The translations under genes and the position numbers were made by a program. Below are positions 46,889 to 54,477 of a stretch of 64,000 nucleotides of DNA, piece after piece. Below the pieces are notes generated by a model. The model had not been told where the DNA came from. It saw only the letters and a program-made list of their open reading frames with translations, and made no database searches. The number at the start of each line of letters is the position of its first letter. Position 1 is the stretch's first letter. Origin of the DNA: Hyphomicrobiales bacterium (GTDB lineage: Bacteria; Pseudomonadota; Alphaproteobacteria; Rhizobiales; Rhizobiaceae); the NCBI GenBank assembly GCA_900474095.1, contig UCOA01000035.1, forward strand, positions 1 to 64,000, in the 5' to 3' direction.

Positions 46889-47450
46889 AGTCCATTCCCT
46901 ATCGAGGACGTCACGGGAGCGTCGACCGGACGGGTCGATGAGACGCCGTGGCTACGCGCTTTTCGTGACATTATCGTGATGGCCGGCGATGAAACCGGCA
47001 CTTTTTCAATGTACTTTCTGGCCCATCGGACGCCAGTGCTGAAGATTGGAGACGCTGTCGAAAATGAAAGACGACGACGAATCAGGATAACCATGTAGCA
47101 GACGTTTTCCCAGTCGGAATTCGTCCGCAACGCTTTCCGGAGTTTGAGGCCGATGCCGCCTGCAAAAGGTGGTGGCCTCAGCGGACATCATGCCCATGAA
47201 GCCGGGGATCTATTTGTCGAAGCGTAACGTCATCGGAAAACCGCTGCGCACTTTTCGGCATCACGCTCTACAATCCCGCCAGTGCCAGCGGCCTGGGGCT
47301 GTTGTCCGCCGCTGCAGGAATATTGATGCAGTCGAGGTCATCGATTCCTCGATTTCCCCCTTGCCGCCGTAAATTTCGGCGCCGGCCGTCAGATCCTGCG
47401 GCTGGCCGTCGAAAACGGCGCTGCCGCAGGCAGCGGTTGTGGTGAAGAAA
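46889..47450. other. 562-bp gap within the phn gene block, possible small ORF or gene remnant
   Basis: A reverse-strand frame begins at ATG 47458, overlapping the stop of the hexapeptide gene as ATGCATGA, and runs 65 codons to 47261 ([20 protein letters not shown] and onward). Its first about 45 codons look coding; after that a neighbouring frame reads NIPAAADNSPRPLALAGL and a stop, as if a frameshift had occurred. No family is recognised. The rest of the gap to 46889 shows no credible gene. This could be a decayed phn-operon gene or an unusual leader. Confidence 0.3.
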
Positions 47451-48068
47451 TCATGCATTGTGGCGGGTGAGAAATGCATCGGCTTCCAGCATTCTGAAGT
47501 CGTTCAAGGCATCGCGCAGCCTGCCGTGATCCCAGTCCCACCAGGCGAGCTTTTCGAAGCGCCCGGCGATATCCCTGCCGAACCGCTCGCGAATCAGCTT
47601 TGCCGGAACGCCGCCGACGATCGTGTACGGCGCGACGTCCTTGGAGACGACGGCGCCAGCGCCGATCACCGCGCCGTTACCCACCTTGACACCCGGCAAC
47701 AGCGTCGCGCCGTGACCGATCCAGACATCATGGCCGATGACGACGCGGTTTTGCCTTCGCCAGGTAAAGAAATCCTGGTCCATGTCCGCATCCGGCCAAT
47801 AGTCCTTAGCCCGGTAAGTAAAATGGTGCAGCGTTGGCCGCCAGACCGGATGGTTGGTCGCGTTGATCCGCACCGAGGAGGCGATGTTGGCGAATTTGCC
47901 GATCGTCGCGCACCAGACCGAGCCGTCTTCCATGATATATGAATAATCGCCCATTTCCGTTTCAGAAATGCGGCAGCGCTCGGCGATTTCAGTGTAGCGG
48001 GCGATCGTGCAATCGGTCACCCGCGCCGTCTCGTGGATGAGCGGCCTTTCCGACAGCTTGATGGTCAT
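47451..48068 (-). CDS. Hexapeptide-repeat transferase of phosphonate operons
   Basis: Left-handed beta-helix acyltransferase of 205 residues. Hexapeptide turns are visible in [15 protein letters not shown] and in [20 protein letters not shown] then [16 protein letters not shown]; the xenobiotic acetyltransferase-type [11 protein letters not shown] loop carries the likely catalytic His. Members occur within C-P lyase clusters, where they may acetylate aminophosphonates (a role like PhnO), but no activity is established to my knowledge. The ATG overlaps the phnL stop by four bases, so it is coupled to the lyase operon. Confidence 0.85.
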   Translation of the reverse strand: MTIKLSERPLIHETARVTDCTIARYTEIAERCRISETEMGDYSYIMEDGSVWCATIGKFANIASSVRINATNHPVWRPTLHHFTYRAKDYWPDADMDQDFFTWRRQNRVVIGHDVWIGHGATLLPGVKVGNGAVIGAGAVVSKDVAPYTIVGGVPAKLIRERFGRDIAGRFEKLAWWDWDHGRLRDALNDFRMLEADAFLTRHNA

Positions 48069-48772
48069 GCGGCAGCCTTTCGCGGCGAAAAGGCGGAGAC
48101 GTCGAGGATGCGGTCGGCAACGGCGTCGCGCACTTCCTCGTCATGGAAGATGCCGAGAAGTGCGACGCCTTCGGCCTTCTTGGCGGCGATCATCTCGACG
48201 ACGACGCGGCGGTTCTTGGCGTCGAGCGAGGCCGTCGGCTCGTCGAGCAGAAGGACCGCATGGTCGGTGATGAAGCCGCGGGCGATATTGACGCGCTGCT
48301 GTTCACCACCAGAGAAGGTCGCCGGCGGCAACTGCCAGAGTTCACGCGGCAGGTTGAGCTTTGCCAGCAGATCGGACGCCTTTTCGCGCGCGTCATCTTG
48401 CAAAGCTCCACGCGCCAGAACCGGTTCGGCAACGACGTCGAGCGCCGAAACACGCGGCACGACCCGCAGGAACTGGCTGACATAACCGAGCGTATCGCGG
48501 CGGACTTCCAGAACCGCACGCGGTGCTGCACTGGCGAGATCGACCAGATGGCCGTGATGCTCGATCAGGATCTGTCCGGCATCGACGGCGTAATTGCCGT
48601 AGAGCATCTTCAGGATCGAACTCTTGCCGACGCCGGACGGACCGCCAAGCACGACGCATTCGCCCCTTTTGACGGAGAAGGAAACGCCAGCAACGACAGG
48701 CAGCGTGATGCCGTCACGCAAGTGCATGGTGAAGCTCTTGGCGACCTCGGAAACAACGAGCGGAGTAGCCAT
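48065..48772 (-). CDS. phnL: Phosphonate C-P lyase system ABC-type protein PhnL
   Basis: ATPase-like protein of 235 residues. Walker [14 protein letters not shown] near residue 42, signature [14 protein letters not shown], Walker [13 protein letters not shown] and [12 protein letters not shown]. PhnL with PhnK belongs to the C-P lyase machinery and is not a transporter. ATG 48772 has CAGGAG upstream; an extension to 48832 would overlap the spacer to phnK. Followed with overlap by the hexapeptide transferase. Confidence 0.95.
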   Translation of the reverse strand: MATPLVVSEVAKSFTMHLRDGITLPVVAGVSFSVKRGECVVLGGPSGVGKSSILKMLYGNYAVDAGQILIEHHGHLVDLASAAPRAVLEVRRDTLGYVSQFLRVVPRVSALDVVAEPVLARGALQDDAREKASDLLAKLNLPRELWQLPPATFSGGEQQRVNIARGFITDHAVLLLDEPTASLDAKNRRVVVEMIAAKKAEGVALLGIFHDEEVRDAVADRILDVSAFSPRKAAA

Positions 48773-48834
48773 TGTCAGTTCTCCTGTTTGAGCATGGTTG
48801 ACCGGAAACCGGTTTCCGCGTTTCGCGTCCATGT

Positions 48835-49611
48835 TCAGACCTGCAGGATCGAAGAAACGAGAAGCTGGGTGTAGGGCTCGCGCGGATCGTCAAGCACCCG
48901 GTCGGTCAGACCCTGCTCGATCACCAGACCATCCTTCATCACCATCATGCGGTGGGAGAGAAGGCGGGCAACGGCGAGGTCGTGGGTAACGATGATCGCC
49001 GACAGGCCGAGGTCGTGGACGAGGCCGCGTACCAGGTCGAGCAGGCGCGCCTGTACGGAGACGTCGAGGCCCCCGGTCGGCTCGTCCATGAAGACGAGAC
49101 GCGGGGAAGTGACAAGATTGCGGGCGATCTGCAGGCGCTGGCGCATGCCGCCGGAAAAGGCACGCGGCTGATCGTCGATCCGGTCTTCCTCGATCTCGAC
49201 CCGGCGCAGCCAGTCGGTGGCGGTAGCGCGGATATTGCCGTAGTGGCGCTCGCCGACGGCCATCAACCGCTCGCCGACATTGGCGCCGGCCGACACCGTC
49301 ATGCGCAGCCCATCGGCCGGGTTCTGATGGACAAAGCCCCAGTCGGTGCGCATCAGGAAACGGCGCTCGGCCTCGCCCATGCGGGCAAGATCACGATACT
49401 GACCGTCGCGCATGCGATATTCGACGACACCTGACGTCGGCATCAGCCGCGTAGACAGACATGAAAGCAGGGTCGTCTTTCCCGAGCCGGATTCGCCGAC
49501 GATGGCCAGCACTTCGCCCGGCCAGAGCTCGAAGGAGACGTTACGGCAACCGACACGGCCGCCATAGAATTTCGAGACGCCGTTGACTTTGAGAAGCGGG
49601 ACGGTGGTCAT
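48835..49611 (-). CDS. phnK: Phosphonate C-P lyase system ABC-type protein PhnK
   Basis: ABC-family ATPase of 258 residues that docks on the PhnGHIJ core complex. Walker A GESGSGKTTLLSCL near residue 39, Q-loop VHQNPADGLRM, signature FSGGMRQRLQIARN, Walker B LVFMDEPTGGLD and VTHDLAVARLL are intact. The FVHQNPADGLRM segment is typical of PhnK. It is separated from phnJ by 196 bp that hold a repeat element, so its transcription may be partly uncoupled from phnGHIJ. Confidence 0.95.
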   Translation of the reverse strand: MTTVPLLKVNGVSKFYGGRVGCRNVSFELWPGEVLAIVGESGSGKTTLLSCLSTRLMPTSGVVEYRMRDGQYRDLARMGEAERRFLMRTDWGFVHQNPADGLRMTVSAGANVGERLMAVGERHYGNIRATATDWLRRVEIEEDRIDDQPRAFSGGMRQRLQIARNLVTSPRLVFMDEPTGGLDVSVQARLLDLVRGLVHDLGLSAIIVTHDLAVARLLSHRMMVMKDGLVIEQGLTDRVLDDPREPYTQLLVSSILQV

Positions 49612-49666
49612 GAACGTGCCTCGATAGTTTTCTGATCGGGGGCTCTACCCCCCTCTGTCCTGCCGG

Positions 49667-49765
49667 ACATCTCCCACTCAAGGGGGGCGATCGGGTGGGC
49701 GCGCCATTCGGGCCTGCCTGACGGACCGCTCAGCGGCTTGATCTCCCCCCTTGAGTGGGAGATGT
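49667..49765. repeat. Perfect 21-bp inverted repeat element between phnJ and phnK
   Basis: Bases 49667-49687 (ACATCTCCCACTCAAGG...) are the exact reverse complement of 49745-49765, with 57 bp between. A GC-rich GGGGGCTCTACCCCC hairpin lies just left at about 49639-49652, and CTGTCCTGCCGGACAT directly precedes arm 1. Elements of this look are scattered in intergenic sites of Rhizobiaceae. As RNA it would form a very stable hairpin inside the phn transcript. Confidence 0.8.
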
Positions 49766-49807
49766 CACGAAGTGACCGTGGGGGCAAACTGATGGCTACG
49801 GCAGTTC

Positions 49808-50686
49808 TCATTCCGCCGCCTCCTGCCGCGCCAGCATCTTCCCGGCATGACCCTGAGCCCGCCGGTCCTCGCAGTGGTCGGTATCGGAGCAGACGAACAT
49901 GCGCCCGCCCTTGTCGTCGAGCACCACCTCGTCGAGATAGACTTCGCTTGCGCCGCAGAGCGCACACGGCTTGTCGAAATGCTGGATCTCGAACGGATGG
50001 TCCTCGAAATCGAGGCTGACGACCTCGGTAAAGGGCGGCACGGCATAAATGCGCTTTTCGCGGCCGGCGCCGAAAAGCTGCAGCGCTTCCGACATGTGCA
50101 TCTTCGGATTGTCAAACTTCGGCGTCGGCGAGGGGTCCATCACATAGCGGCCCTCGACCTTGACCGGATAGGCATAGGTTGTGGCGATATGGCCGTTGCG
50201 GGCGATGTCTTCGTAAAGCTTCACATGCATGAGGCCGTATTCCTCCAGGGCATGCATCTTGCGGGTCTCGGTCTCGCGCGGCTCGAGGAAACGCAGGGGT
50301 TCGGGGATCGGCACCTGATAGACCAGGGTCTGGCCCGCCTTCAGCGCCTCCTCCGGAATGCGGTGGCGCGTCTGGATGATCGTCGCCTCGCGGGTTTTGG
50401 TGGTGACCGCGACATTGGCGACCTTCTGGAAGAAAGCGCGGATCGAAACGGCGTTGGTCGTGTCATCGGCGCCCTGGTCAATGACCTTCAGCACGTCGCC
50501 CGGCCCGAGGATTGCCGCCGTTACTTGCACGCCGCCGGTGCCCCAGCCGTAGGGCATCGGCATTTCGCGCGACGCGAACGGAACCTGATAGCCGGGTATC
50601 GCGATCGCCTTGAGGATCGCGCGGCGGATCATCCGCTTGGTCTGCTCGTCGAGATAGGCGAAGTTGTATGTGGCTAGATCACGCAT
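49808..50686 (-). CDS. phnJ: Carbon-phosphorus lyase catalytic subunit PhnJ
   Basis: Radical-SAM enzyme of 292 residues that breaks the C-P bond of ribose 1-methylphosphonate 5-phosphate. The four cysteines fall at 241, 244, 266 and 272 (CALCG ... CSDTDHC), the same numbers as in E. coli PhnJ, where they hold the [4Fe-4S] cluster and the thiyl radical. The glycine-rich GYQVPFASREMPMPYGWGTG region (residues 32-51) with the radical glycine is also intact. No gross change suggests loss of function. Confidence 0.97.
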   Translation of the reverse strand: MRDLATYNFAYLDEQTKRMIRRAILKAIAIPGYQVPFASREMPMPYGWGTGGVQVTAAILGPGDVLKVIDQGADDTTNAVSIRAFFQKVANVAVTTKTREATIIQTRHRIPEEALKAGQTLVYQVPIPEPLRFLEPRETETRKMHALEEYGLMHVKLYEDIARNGHIATTYAYPVKVEGRYVMDPSPTPKFDNPKMHMSEALQLFGAGREKRIYAVPPFTEVVSLDFEDHPFEIQHFDKPCALCGASEVYLDEVVLDDKGGRMFVCSDTDHCEDRRAQGHAGKMLARQEAAE

Positions 50687-50732
50687 TGTCGATTACCTTG
50701 AGGTGCATGGAATAGCGGGAGAGAGATCCGGA

Positions 50733-50945
50733 ATGGACGCCGAACCCACCACCTTTGGCGGATTGCCAATCATGCTGGCAGGCCTTGTCGTTTTGGCTTT
50801 GGCCCTTATGGGAGACCGCGCTGCGAAAGAAGAGAAACGCCAAGCGACGGGATCGGGAGGCGACGGCGGCGTCTATGTCGCAAGCGACGGTGATACCGGC
50901 GGAGATTGCGGCGGCGGTGGAGATGGGGGTGGCGGCGGCGACTAA
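50733..50945 (+). CDS. Small membrane protein with Gly/Asp-rich tail, on the opposite strand inside the phn operon
   Basis: Open frame of 70 codons from ATG 50733, with GGGAGAGAG upstream. It predicts one membrane helix (about residues 11-27, LPIMLAGLVVLALALMG), a basic and acidic linker (DRAAKEEKRQA) and a tail made largely of Gly and Asp ending GGGGDGGGGGD. Small proteins of this design are common but uncharacterised. It lies between fosX and phnJ, transcribed against the operon. It could be spurious; the helix plus biased tail and the ribosome site argue for a real gene. Confidence 0.5.
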   Translation: MDAEPTTFGGLPIMLAGLVVLALALMGDRAAKEEKRQATGSGGDGGVYVASDGDTGGDCGGGGDGGGGGD

Positions 50946-50968
50946 TCCGCCTGGCGAAATCAAAGCCA

Positions 50969-51391
50969 TCATTCTTCCGCCGCCTTCTCTAAACGGGAAT
51001 ACGTCTTGAGCCGCTCGGCAAGCGTACCGCTGTGCAATTCGAAAAGATGGTTGTCGGCGTCGTGGAAATAGATCGACCGCCCTTCGCCTTCGACACGCGG
51101 GCGGGGCGGCATGACATCGAGATTGAGCGCGCGGATGCGCTCGAGGTAGATGTCGATGTCCTCGTCGCGGATCTTGAAAGCGACGTGGTTGTAGGTGCGC
51201 TCGCTCAGACCCTTGCCCTGCATGATCGCGATCCAGAGATCGCCGATGGTGAAGAATTTCTCCGGCGCCCGTGAGAACTGCTTTTCGCCGCTCGCATAAA
51301 CCTGTTTGGCGCCGAATACCGTTTCGAGAATCTCCGTCATCCGGCCGAGATCGCTGACGATGAAGGTGAGGTGGGAGAGGTCCTCGATCAT
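50969..51391 (-). CDS. fosX: FosX-type fosfomycin epoxide hydrolase homologue
   Basis: VOC-fold metalloenzyme of 140 residues. The Mn ligands of FosX are His7, His69 and Glu118 and the catalytic base is Glu44; all four are present at these numbers (IEDLSHLTF, RTYNHVAFK, HLFELH, RAPEKFF). The Mesorhizobium loti FosX, which is weakly active on fosfomycin, also lies in a phn operon and is very similar. The natural substrate may be an epoxyphosphonate or another phosphonate. The ATG overlaps the phnI stop by four bases. Confidence 0.9.
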   Translation of the reverse strand: MIEDLSHLTFIVSDLGRMTEILETVFGAKQVYASGEKQFSRAPEKFFTIGDLWIAIMQGKGLSERTYNHVAFKIRDEDIDIYLERIRALNLDVMPPRPRVEGEGRSIYFHDADNHLFELHSGTLAERLKTYSRLEKAAEE

Positions 51392-52500
51392 TCCGCCGCC
51401 TCCCGGATGGCGCCATCCTTTTCGGCACGGGACTGTGCGTCGTATTCGGCGCGCATGCGGCGGACGAGATCGAGCTCGGCCTGGAAGTCGACGTAATGCG
51501 GCAGCTTCAGATGCTCGACGAAGCCAGTCGCCTGGACGTTGTCGGAATGCGAGATGATGAATTCCTCGTCCTGCGCCGGCGCGACGATATCTTCACCGAA
51601 TTCCTCGGCACGAAGCGCCCGGTCGACCAGCGACATGGCCATGGCCTTGCGCTCGCTCTGACCGAAGACCAGGCCATAGCCGCGGGTGAACTGCGGCGGG
51701 TTCTTGGCCGACCCCTGGAACTGGTTGACCATCTGGCATTCGGTGACCTGGATGCGGCCGAGCGAGACGGCGAAGTTGAGTTCGGGAATGTCGAGTTCGA
51801 CCTCGACTTCGCCGATGCGGACTTCACCGACGAAAGGATGGGTCCGGGCATAGCCGCGCTGGGTCGAATAGGCGAGCGCCAGCAAAAACCCCTCGTCGCC
51901 ACGCGACAGCGCCTGCAGGCGCAGGTCGCGCTTCAAGGGAAACTCCAAGGGTTCACGTGTAAGGTCGCCGGCCACATGATCCTCCGGCAGCTTGCCGTCG
52001 CCCTCGATCAGGCCTTCACCGGCGAGAATATCGGAAACGCGCATCATCGGGCTATCGTCCGCACCGCGGCGAACGGGATCGGCGACCGGCTCGTCGGTCA
52101 GCAGCGACGGATCGAGCAGGCGGTGGGTATAGTCGAAGGTCGGGCCCAGGAGCTGGCCGCCCGGCAGGTCCTTGTAGGTTGCCGAGACGCGGCGCTCGAT
52201 CTTCATGGTCGCCGTATCGACCGGCTCCGACATGCCGAATCGCGGCAGCGTAGTGCGGTAGGCGCGCAGGATGAAGATCGCCTCGATCATGTCGCCGCGT
52301 GCCTGCCGGACGGCAAGGGCACCCAGCTCGCGGTCGTAAAGCGAGGCCTCCGCCATGACACGGTCGACTGCGAGGCCAAGCTGGGCGACGATCTGGTCGA
52401 TCGAGATCGACGGCAGCGACCGGTCGCCGCGGCGGCGGTCGGCGAGAAGCTGATGCGCATTGGCGATGGCGGCCTCGCCACCCTTGACGGCAACATACAT
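51388..52500 (-). CDS. phnI: C-P lyase core subunit PhnI (nucleosidase component)
   Basis: Protein of 370 residues that, with PhnG, PhnH and PhnL, swaps adenine of ATP for the phosphonate. It begins MYVAVKGGEAAIANAHQLLA, the PhnI N-terminus, and shows QIVAQLGLAVDRVMAEASLY, RTTLPRFG and GYGLVFGQSERKAMAM. ATG 52500 has AGGGAG upstream and begins two bases after phnH ends; an extension to 52545 is rejected. The fosX gene overlaps its stop. Confidence 0.95.
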   Translation of the reverse strand: MYVAVKGGEAAIANAHQLLADRRRGDRSLPSISIDQIVAQLGLAVDRVMAEASLYDRELGALAVRQARGDMIEAIFILRAYRTTLPRFGMSEPVDTATMKIERRVSATYKDLPGGQLLGPTFDYTHRLLDPSLLTDEPVADPVRRGADDSPMMRVSDILAGEGLIEGDGKLPEDHVAGDLTREPLEFPLKRDLRLQALSRGDEGFLLALAYSTQRGYARTHPFVGEVRIGEVEVELDIPELNFAVSLGRIQVTECQMVNQFQGSAKNPPQFTRGYGLVFGQSERKAMAMSLVDRALRAEEFGEDIVAPAQDEEFIISHSDNVQATGFVEHLKLPHYVDFQAELDLVRRMRAEYDAQSRAEKDGAIREAAE

Positions 52501-52502
52501 GA

Positions 52503-53123
52503 TCAGATCTCCCTGCGGCAAAGTCTGGTGGTGCGCGGCAGGCAAAGAATGTTCGTGCCCGTTATCAGAATCAGATCGACGCCCCTGGGAAACAGCGAGC
52601 GGTTTTCCGCTGAGAGTGTGAGGAAAATACCCGGCAGGCCGATCGGCGAAACGATGGTCTCGCCCTTTATCCCCGGGCCGGTGGCGACCAATTCCGCGCC
52701 GCCTTCGAGCGCGGCAATTTCAAGCACCAGCGTTGCGGAGCGATCCGGATATTCCTGCGTGCCAAGCGCAAACTGGTCAAAGCCCGGAACCATGCCGCCA
52801 GCCTCCACGAAGACGAAACGGGCCTCCGGCCTGACGTCCGTCAGCGGCGCGCCGGTGTGGAAGGACAGCCAGGCCGGCACTGATGAATTGGCAAGGGCAG
52901 GGCTCAGCCAGACGGGGGTTCCGTCGTCGCACAGGGTCAGTGCAATCGCACCGGCGCCGGGACCGAGCGGCGCTGGCGGCGTCGCGGAGACCCCAAGGGG
53001 CGCGATCATACCCGGACGTGCCATGGCATCCATCAGTGCCCGGAACACGGCCTGCGACTGGAAGACAGGCTCAGTGAAGGCGCCTGCAAAGGCGCTGGCG
53101 TGAATCTCGGTCGGAGCGCCCAT
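52503..53123 (-). CDS. phnH: C-P lyase core subunit PhnH
   Basis: Protein of 206 residues, usual length for PhnH, a structural subunit of the PhnGHIJ complex related in fold to PLP transferases but without a cofactor. Family features: QAVFRALMDAMARPG near residue 24, TLCDDGTPVWLSPAL, FALGTQEYPDRSATLVLEI, and a C-terminal FPRGVDLILI. The ATG overlaps the phnG stop by one base (TGATG), so translation is coupled. Confidence 0.93.
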   Translation of the reverse strand: MGAPTEIHASAFAGAFTEPVFQSQAVFRALMDAMARPGMIAPLGVSATPPAPLGPGAGAIALTLCDDGTPVWLSPALANSSVPAWLSFHTGAPLTDVRPEARFVFVEAGGMVPGFDQFALGTQEYPDRSATLVLEIAALEGGAELVATGPGIKGETIVSPIGLPGIFLTLSAENRSLFPRGVDLILITGTNILCLPRTTRLCRREI

Positions 53124-53572
53124 CAGTTGTCTCCCCGGACCATGGTGAAGAAATCGACCCGCGTCGCGGCCGTCTGTTCAGCCTGCTTGCGGTCTTCCGC
53201 CTCGATGCGGCTTTCGACCGCATCGATCAGCGAATCGACGGCCGGCCTATGTTCTGCTCGCTGGTGAAGAGCATCGAAAACCGCGGCAAGACGCGCCTTC
53301 TCACGGTCGTTGCCGAGCAGCTGGCCATGGCCGATCTCGCCCGAGCCGAGCCGCACGGTAGCGCGGCTGACCGTTGCCTCCCCGAGATTAAATGCATCGC
53401 CAGCGCCGCCGATTCGGCCGCGCACCATCACGAGACCGCTTTCCGGTCCGCGCACCGCATGGACCTCCGGCTTCGGCTCAATCGCCTGCCAGCCAGCCGT
53501 GAGCTCCGCAACCGAGGCCTTGGCCAGCAGCTCCATCGCCCGCTTGCGCTCATTCACCGCCGTGCCGCCCAT
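53123..53572 (-). CDS. phnG: C-P lyase core subunit PhnG
   Basis: Protein of 149 residues, first gene of the phn operon. Recognised by RKRAMELLAKASVAEL near residue 9, VHAVRGPESGLVMVRGRIGG, FNLGEATVSRATVRL and GHGQLLGNDREKARLAAVFDA. Together with PhnH, PhnI and PhnJ it forms the lyase core. The ATG at 53572 lacks a strong ribosome site; GTG at 53557 is an alternative start. The candidate PHO box and GntR-type operator lie 36-104 bp upstream. Confidence 0.93.
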   Translation of the reverse strand: MGGTAVNERKRAMELLAKASVAELTAGWQAIEPKPEVHAVRGPESGLVMVRGRIGGAGDAFNLGEATVSRATVRLGSGEIGHGQLLGNDREKARLAAVFDALHQRAEHRPAVDSLIDAVESRIEAEDRKQAEQTAATRVDFFTMVRGDN

Positions 53573-53607
53573 TTTGGTTCATCGCATCCATTGCTTTCGT
53601 CCGAAAT

Positions 53608-53625
53608 GTCTAATAATGTAGACAA
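53608..53625. promoter_or_regulatory. Candidate PhnF (GntR/HutC) operator
   Basis: TGTCTAATAATGTAGACA is a perfect inverted repeat with 6-bp arms, midway between phnF and phnG. It overlaps a second dyad, ATGTAGACAACTATACAT (53617-53634, arms ATGTA/TACAT). HutC-type GntR proteins bind such dyads. Binding here could block phnG transcription or phnF itself. Confidence 0.55.
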
Positions 53626-53658
53626 CTATACATCTGACAAGCGTTTTAGAATCCCAAC

Positions 53659-53676
53659 ATGACGAGCTTGTGACAT
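53659..53676 (-). promoter_or_regulatory. Candidate PHO box upstream of phnG
   Basis: Reverse strand reads ATGTCACAAGCTCGTCAT: TGTCAC and CGTCAT begin exactly 11 bp apart, the spacing of PhoB half-sites (consensus CTGTCAT repeated every 11 bp). It lies about 90 bp upstream of phnG, where a PhoB site is expected in a phosphate-starvation operon. It overlaps the phnF start codon. Two mismatches from consensus leave it unproven. Confidence 0.45.
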
Positions 53677-54412
53677 GAATGCGAAAAAGGCGGTCGAGCG
53701 ACAGACAGGAGTCGCCCTCTGGCGGCAGATCGCCGATCTTATCCGTTCGTCTATCAGCAATGGCGACTACGACCAGACGGGCATGGTGCCACCGGAAATC
53801 GTTCTCGCTGGCCAGTTCGGCGTCAACAGGCATACGGTGCGCAGCGCCCTTGCCGCCCTCGCCGATGAAGGGCTCGTTCAGGCAATCCAGGGTCGAGGCA
53901 CGATGGTACAGCGGAAAGAACGGCTCAGCTTTCCGATTTCGCGGCGCACGCGCTTTTCGCAAGGCCTCGGCGGTCAAGCCCGCGAGACGGTAGCGAAGCT
54001 GCTCTCCCAGGCCGTCTTGCCGGTTGCGGGAGACGTTGCGGCAGGGCTGAGGATCGCCCCTGGAACCGACTGCATCCAGCTCAGTCTCGTCAGCAGCGCC
54101 GATGGTCGGCCGGTGTCCTGTTCCACCAATTTCTTTCCGATTGGTCGCTTCCCGCACATGGCAGAGCACGTCGAAAAACTGGGCTCGATCACCAAGGCTT
54201 TCGCCGCCGAAGGCCTGCCGGACTACGTGCGTATCTCGACGGAGCTTGTCGCCCGCCACGCCGATGCCGAAGAATTGGCGCTGCTGCGCCTTTCGCCCGG
54301 TGCCATCGTCATCGAGGCGACCGCCGTCAACGGCGATCCGGATGGCGTCCCGGTGCAGTTCGCCCGTACCCGCTTCGCCGCTGATCGCGTCAAGCTGAAG
54401 ATCGAAACCTGA
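53675..54412 (+). CDS. phnF: Phosphonate operon GntR/HutC-type regulator PhnF
   Basis: Transcription factor of 245 residues. N-terminal GntR winged helix (about 10-80) with LWRQIADLIRSSI, FGVNRHTVRSALAALADEGL and QGRGTMV; C-terminal UTRA ligand domain (about 95-240) with the TNFFPIGRFP and ALLRLSPGAIVIEATAVN segments. PhnF proteins repress phn genes until a phosphonate-derived ligand binds. It is divergent from phnG, with candidate operators in the 102-bp gap. The hairpin at 54423-54451 follows its stop. Confidence 0.93.
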   Translation: MNAKKAVERQTGVALWRQIADLIRSSISNGDYDQTGMVPPEIVLAGQFGVNRHTVRSALAALADEGLVQAIQGRGTMVQRKERLSFPISRRTRFSQGLGGQARETVAKLLSQAVLPVAGDVAAGLRIAPGTDCIQLSLVSSADGRPVSCSTNFFPIGRFPHMAEHVEKLGSITKAFAAEGLPDYVRISTELVARHADAEELALLRLSPGAIVIEATAVNGDPDGVPVQFARTRFAADRVKLKIET

Positions 54413-54422
54413 GGCCGCGAAA

Positions 54423-54451
54423 AAGGGCGCGATGCCGTGGCACGCGCCCTT
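54423..54451. terminator. Hairpin between convergent phnF and FAH-family gene
   Basis: AAGGGCGCG at 54423-54431 pairs with CGCGCCCTT at 54443-54451 across an 11-nt loop. On the reverse strand the stem is followed by TTTTT-like sequence, so it best terminates the hydrolase gene; on the forward strand the T tract is weak. Likely a shared terminator. Confidence 0.7.
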
Positions 54452-54477
54452 CCTTCAATTCTGGTCAATTGCAGCGA

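Noticed and set aside
51496-53103. Plus-strand frame of 535 codons over phnI and phnH
   Set aside because: Antisense shadow; the reverse strand has overlapping, coupled phn genes.
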